Origin: Acanthaster planci
Lineage: Eukaryota > Echinodermata > Asteroidea > Valvatida > Acanthasteridae
Assembly: GCF_001949145.1 (NCBI RefSeq)
Contig: NW_019091792.1
Coordinates: 6,170 to 56,239, forward strand
Direction: 5' to 3'
DNA: 50,070 nucleotides
In this document: piece by piece, positions 45,801-50,070 of the stretch
Numbering within the stretch: position 1 is the stretch's first letter
Layout: every line of letters starts with the position of its first letter
The notes under the pieces: model-generated
Database searches by the model: none
Seen by the model: the letters and a program-made list of their open reading frames with translations, nothing else
Told to the model about the DNA's origin: nothing
Position numbers and translations under genes: made by a program

Positions 45801-48800
45801 CTGCCGCATCAGCCAGCACTGCCCACCTGCAGGTCGTAAGCAAGCTCCGAGTCGGCCTTCTTGGTCTGCACCTCCATATCATAGGCAGCCTTCTTCAGCT
45901 CAAAGTCTCTCTTGGCCTTGGCGATTTCAATGTCGTTAGCATATCGCGCAGCCATTCTCTCCTCCTCAGCACGGGCTTCCTGTAGGGTAGGGGGATGGAT
46001 ATCAATGAAATATCAATACAGGTTATTTAAACAGCTGCACTCACTCACTGCAAATTGTGGGCAAACAGACACGTAGAAAGAGTTGAAGGAATGTCAAAGT
46101 GTTGGAAGGTGTGCACCAACCCAAAAAACTGCTATCACTTAGTCATCAGGCCAGCACAGTGCCTCTTGCTGCCTCTGATGGGATCTGATTTAAATCCCAC
46201 CTCATGCAATGTTTGAATTGAGTCTCAGGTCACCACCTAATTGGTTGGGCTTTACTTTTAGCCCACTATAAAATTGACTGACCTTGATGCCGGAGTCTCT
46301 CTTAGCCTCTGCTTCGCCTATCCTGGCGTCTCGATGGACCTCGGCAGTACGAGCCATGCCCAAGGCTCTCAGATATCCCTGGAAGGAGGACAAGACTTAC
46401 ACAATGAGTACAGGCCAGTTGAGGATGTATACCCAGCAAGAAATGAGACCGAGGGGTACCCCCCCAACATGTCCAATCCCTATACACATTCCAGACTATT
46501 GTTACTTAACACATCCCCCCAAGATGTCTGAAAGGAATTCCCCAGATTCCTGCCAGACAATGACCAACACAAAGCAGGGGGGGGTTCTCTCCGTCTCATA
46601 CGTTGCTGCATATGTGAGGATGTGGGCCCAGTATCAGGCTGTGTTTTCTCCTGGGAACTAGAGACCAGGCAGACAACATAAAAATGATTACGTTAAATTG
46701 TCTTCCTGGTCATTTGTCCTGTTGCACCAAATTTTGTGTGCTACAAAGTCATCGGTGCCCATAGCGAAGCTGGGAAATCACTGATAATATGATGGGGGAT
46801 GTGCTTACATCCGACTGCTGTAGTCAGGTTCCCAGACCTGAGAATTCAACTTTCAAGATGCATCAAGCTCTGATTATAGTCTGACATGACTGGGGTCTGC
46901 TTTTTCTCCATTCAGCGAAATCCTCACACCCCTTGAAGAATCTGTGAGGTTTACAATTTAATGAGGAGGTTGCAAGTTTTGGTTTAGGACTTACATTTTC
47001 ATCTCTCACATCCTTGAGGGTGTAGCTGACTACGCTGATGCCCATGTTGACCAAGTCGGAGGAGGCCACCTCAAACACATTCTTGGCAAACTTCTTACGG
47101 TCCTTGTAGATCTCCTGTACAAGGACAGAACATGATATAGATTTTTGCACAAAAAACCCCAAATCACTGTTTACTTCGGTAACAGTGCTTTTCATTATGG
47201 TAAAAATTTTGAACAAACGGGACACACCTCAACCGTCATCGTTCCCATGATGGCTCTCTGGTGGCCCTCCAGTGTCTCCATGGCAACCTGTTCCACCTCC
47301 CGCTCAGTTTTGCCAAGGAATTGTTGGCAGGCCTGCAGGAGCATGTCCTTGTTCTGCCCTTGAACTTTGACCTACAGGAGACAACGCCAGGGTTGAATAT
47401 GAATTCCCGTATCTGGTGCTAATGTGCTAGCAAAAGCTACGGCTGATCACACAAAACACGGTTTGAGAGGTTGTCCAAAAACTCTGCAGTGAGCTGGTGT
47501 CATATTCTTGGTCCTTACGCCTTTGACAGGACAGACCACAAGCACAGTTATGGGTTATGCAATGCTGAACCCATCAAGGTATCAAATCCTTGATGAGGAT
47601 ATTAGGTATGTGGGGGGATGGGTAGTCCCACAGAGCAATCTCTTCTGAAGGACCAGATTAGCAATGAGAAAGCTGAAACAAAGATTGAAGGTGGAGGGGA
47701 GAAGAAGGGAGGAGGGCTCATCACTCACCTGGGCAATTCCTGTGACAGATATAGGTACACCAAGGCGGGTGTACACATTGTCCGTGTCAATCTTCAGTGT
47801 CATGGTGTTCAAGGACAGCTTCTGGACTTGCTGAATCCATGGCCAGACAAAAGTCCGTCCTCCAGAGACAAGAAGTGGTTTCGAGTGGCAGCAACCTTTG
47901 GCAGATTGAAGTGGAATGACTTTTAAATCAGGTTGGGGGTCAGGTTGGCATAATGGTTCTTTCCTCGCCTTCTACCTCTGTGGTCCCGGGTTTGATTCCC
48001 GACCCGGTCCACAGGTTTCTTCAGGCTTTTGAGCTACAGTGCCTAGGGCACTTTTGAGGAATCCTTGGTTTCATTACCAGAAGGATTTAAATAAAAGAAA
48101 ACAAATAATAAAAACATCCTCACATAGGAATTCTCTCTGTTAGGGTCTTTAGTACAGTGGAATGCCACTATAACGAACACAATGGGATCCCCACAAAATG
48201 TTTGGTACAGCCGTTTAGATTCCCAGTTTTCAGTCACAGATGCACACATCTAGCCGTTCCGAACTCAGACCCTTTCAAATGTGTGACAGCCTGCTCTACG
48301 AACTGTTCAGTATGAGGATTTGGGGCCAAAACTTACGCACTAAAAATAAATTTGAAAATAAAAATGAAACATGGATAGTCTTCCAATTTGTTAAATGTAT
48401 GTTTCATGTGCACGCCCTCACTGGAAGTACACTCGTGAAAAGAAATCATCGCCACAAACCATTCTAAAACAGTTGCTTTGGAGAGCAAAGGCACATGTCT
48501 ACAACTGTAAAAAAGTACAAATACACTCCAAAGGTGAATTTCCCGCAAATGGCAAGCTGGGGTTAGTTAGCAGCATAAGTCACTGTAACTAGGCCTAAGT
48601 AGTGAACATACGAGTTCCATTTTTCAGTGGATGTCTCCAGATAAAATTTTAACCAAATTGAGGACAGAGTTCCATTCGCGGACACGACTTTGTGTGACCT
48701 CGGGTCAGTGCGAGGTGAAAACAAATGCATTTTACGTTGCTTTGCATGGCACAAGTGTATTCACCTCAGGTTGTTTTCACTGCACCGGCCAAAAGTCATC

Positions 48801-49985
48801 CACAAGTCACGTCGCAGTTTTGGCCCACAAACGGGCCCAAACCATGCCAGTTTACAAAAGAAAGGTGCAAATACTTCCTAATCAGCGTCCGAGACTCATG
48901 CAGTTCACATGTAAACTTGCGAAAATGAGCCTTAACCAAATGGTTGACTATGGCTGCTATCGATACACAAGACACAAGACAAGACATGAGTCATAATTCT
49001 TAGCTGCGCTGGTTGAAATGGCAGTTGGCTGCGGCACGCTGGGGGTCACATTGACCAATCACAGGACTCCTCGTTATTTATGTCCGAATGGCAGGAACAA
49101 CAAGCAACAGCTGTTGGGTGCCAGTGCATGTGAGCATGCTGTCACACCATGCACACCTTCTGGTGAGGCCGCACGTGGGTGCCGAAAGGCAGCGATCTTG
49201 TCCACATCCATGTGCTGCCTCAACAGAAAGTGTTCACAGTGCAACAGATAAACTGTGCCCTGTTAAACGTCACGTACAGCCTATGGCGAAAAAGGCTAAT
49301 TTTTTATGGGGTTTGTGGGAGTGGGACAGACGTCGGACCTCACACTTCTGGGGATATACAAACCTAGGTATGGGACTTGCCTGACAAAAAACCTGTGTTG
49401 CTAAGTGAATGCTTTGGAATTTTCTTAGCTAAATTTCACTCTTACTTCAGGGCATGTTATCACTTTCTGATGACATTTTAAAGGAAAAATAGTATTGTCC
49501 ATAAGGAACTCTTTCCGCATGTTCCGGGCTTCAGTTACCAGGGCCCATGGCCCCCTGTAGGCTGTAGGAGTCTAGGACTACTGACTGTTGCCTACTCAGA
49601 CCAGGCAAGCCAGGGTTGAATAAAACTGTAAGTGTAACTGCTTCTCACAGTCATTGTTTCCTCTCTACAGGTTTCTTCGGGCTTGTGAGCTACAGTGCTT
49701 AGGAATCCTTGGTGTCATTACCAGAAATGATTAATAGGCTTAATAAAAATAATAACAGACGCAAGACCACGTACATGTAATATCGCAACTGGTGAATAGC
49801 AATAGCAACACTGTACATGTATTTTCCGTGATGACTCATTTTACTGGGTTTTTCCACTGCAACTGCTGCCAAAATTTTCAGCCTCAAAAGCTACAAATTC
49901 ATTCCAAATAAGATAACAGGGCGAATTTATGCTTACCTGACACTACCATGGCCTCGTTAGGACCGCAAACCTCGAAAAATACCAT
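42868..49985 (-). CDS. FLOT1: Flotillin-1
   Basis: SPFH-domain scaffold on the inner face of the plasma membrane and endosomes, forming hetero-oligomers with flotillin-2 in membrane microdomains. Eleven exons join in phase to 427 aa, the length of human FLOT1: 49985-49937, 47895-47729, 47371-47228, 47114-46995, 46378-46283, 45979-45827, 45469-45288, 44720-44675, 44456-44319, 44028-43864, 42891-42868. The start [17 protein letters not shown] is the flotillin N-terminus. The SPFH part (residues about 5-180) includes [12 protein letters not shown] and [20 protein letters not shown]. The flotillin part is a long charged coiled coil with EA repeats ([35 protein letters not shown]). The last exon encodes only seven residues, AISATKV. 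The palmitoylated Cys34 of human FLOT1 is Trp here, but a Cys pair lies at residues 18-19. Confidence 0.95.
44060..44315 (+). mobile_element. 3' end of an L2/CR1-type LINE
   Basis: The plus strand encodes [11 protein letters not shown] followed by a stop, the usual C-terminus of reverse transcriptases of this LINE group. After it come GAAGCGCATCAAG and GATGCGCTATGTAAAACTG with an AT-rich short-repeat end (ATTATTATA), as in L2-like 3' tails. It is 5'-truncated and sits in flotillin-1 intron 9, against the gene. Confidence 0.65.
47934..48120 (+). mobile_element. tRNA-derived SINE
   Basis: The A-box-like GGTTGGCATAATGGTTC and the B-box-like GGGTTTGATTCCCG form a tRNA-type head. It shares TTCTTTCCTCGC with the SINE at 38186-38476 but has a different body (CAGGTTTCTTCAGGC, GAGCTACAGTGC) and ends in an A/T-rich tail. 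It lies in flotillin-1 intron 1. Confidence 0.75.
48153..48200. mobile_element. Single pogo-like transposon end
   Basis: TACAGTGGAATGCCACTATA followed by ACGAACAC resembles pogo/Tigger terminal repeats (CAGTGGAA...TATAACGAAC). I found no matching opposite end nearby, so this is a solo or truncated end in flotillin-1 intron 1. Confidence 0.4.
49310..49354. repeat. Degenerate half copy of the CGTCGGAC hairpin
   Basis: GACGTCGGACCTCACACTTC then TGGGG matches one arm and flank of the hairpin at 38605-38695 with a few changes. Confidence 0.45.
49667..49759 (+). mobile_element. 3' fragment of the SINE seen at 47934
   Basis: ACAGGTTTCTTCGGGCTTGT then GAGCTACAGTGCTTAGG and AATCCTTGGTGTCATTACC repeat the body and A/T-rich tail of the 47934-48120 element without its tRNA head. 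Confidence 0.65.
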
Positions 49986-50070
49986 TTTGAGGTCTTTCAC
50001 AGCAACTAAAACTCTGTTGATCAAGTTGAATAGCAGGTAAACAGAAATCTCTACTTCACACACCCAACCC

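Noticed and set aside
47945-48015. Possible tRNA gene (A and B boxes)
   Set aside because: Same reason: fused to a repeated body whose headless copy is at 49667.
1-50070. CRISPR array, prophage or bacterial defence system
   Set aside because: The window is intron-rich animal DNA; no regularly spaced repeats or bacterial gene structure are present.

Overview
The window is animal nuclear DNA. It has many small exons with GT-AG introns, no operons, and one assembly gap (N run, 20325-20360). The gene set, the intron positions shared with vertebrate orthologues, the tRNA-derived SINEs, the LINE tail and the abundant small transposons all suggest a marine invertebrate, probably a deuterostome of the amphioxus, hemichordate or echinoderm kind. 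That placement is inference; I cannot fix the species.

Layout, left to right: CDC26/APC12, an APC/C subunit (+, 748-1050, one exon). Two exons in frame with each other that end a minus-strand gene I do not recognise (3869-4610). ZDHHC12, a palmitoyltransferase (-, 6845-10406, 5 exons). ODR4, a membrane-protein trafficking factor (+, 12793-20943, 12 exons). A minus-strand gene of 5 exons (22507-25863) for a 218-residue protein made almost wholly of three MLLE (PABC) domains. RPL28/eL28 (+, 29806-33057). NUBPL, the complex I Fe-S assembly ATPase (-, 33897-38884, 10 exons). Flotillin-1 (-, 42868-49985, 11 exons). I rebuilt the multi-exon genes by hand. Splice phases agree at every junction, and the totals fit the families (ODR4 457 aa, NUBPL 321, eL28 142, flotillin-1 427). 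These are unrelated housekeeping genes and not one pathway. ODR4/triple-MLLE and RPL28/NUBPL are tail to tail; ZDHHC12/ODR4 and triple-MLLE/RPL28 are head to head.

Introns and spacers are full of small repeats: a TA-flanked pogo-like element, hAT-like elements (one family present twice with target duplications), TTAA-flanked piggyBac-like elements, tRNA-derived SINEs, an L2/CR1-type LINE tail, and several foldback hairpins.

The most unusual item is the triple-MLLE protein. MLLE domains bind PAM2 peptides and are known mainly from cytoplasmic poly(A)-binding protein and the ubiquitin ligase UBR5. A protein with three of them and no visible RRM, HECT or other domain would be a multivalent PAM2-binding scaffold. 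I know of no description of it in animals, but I could not search.
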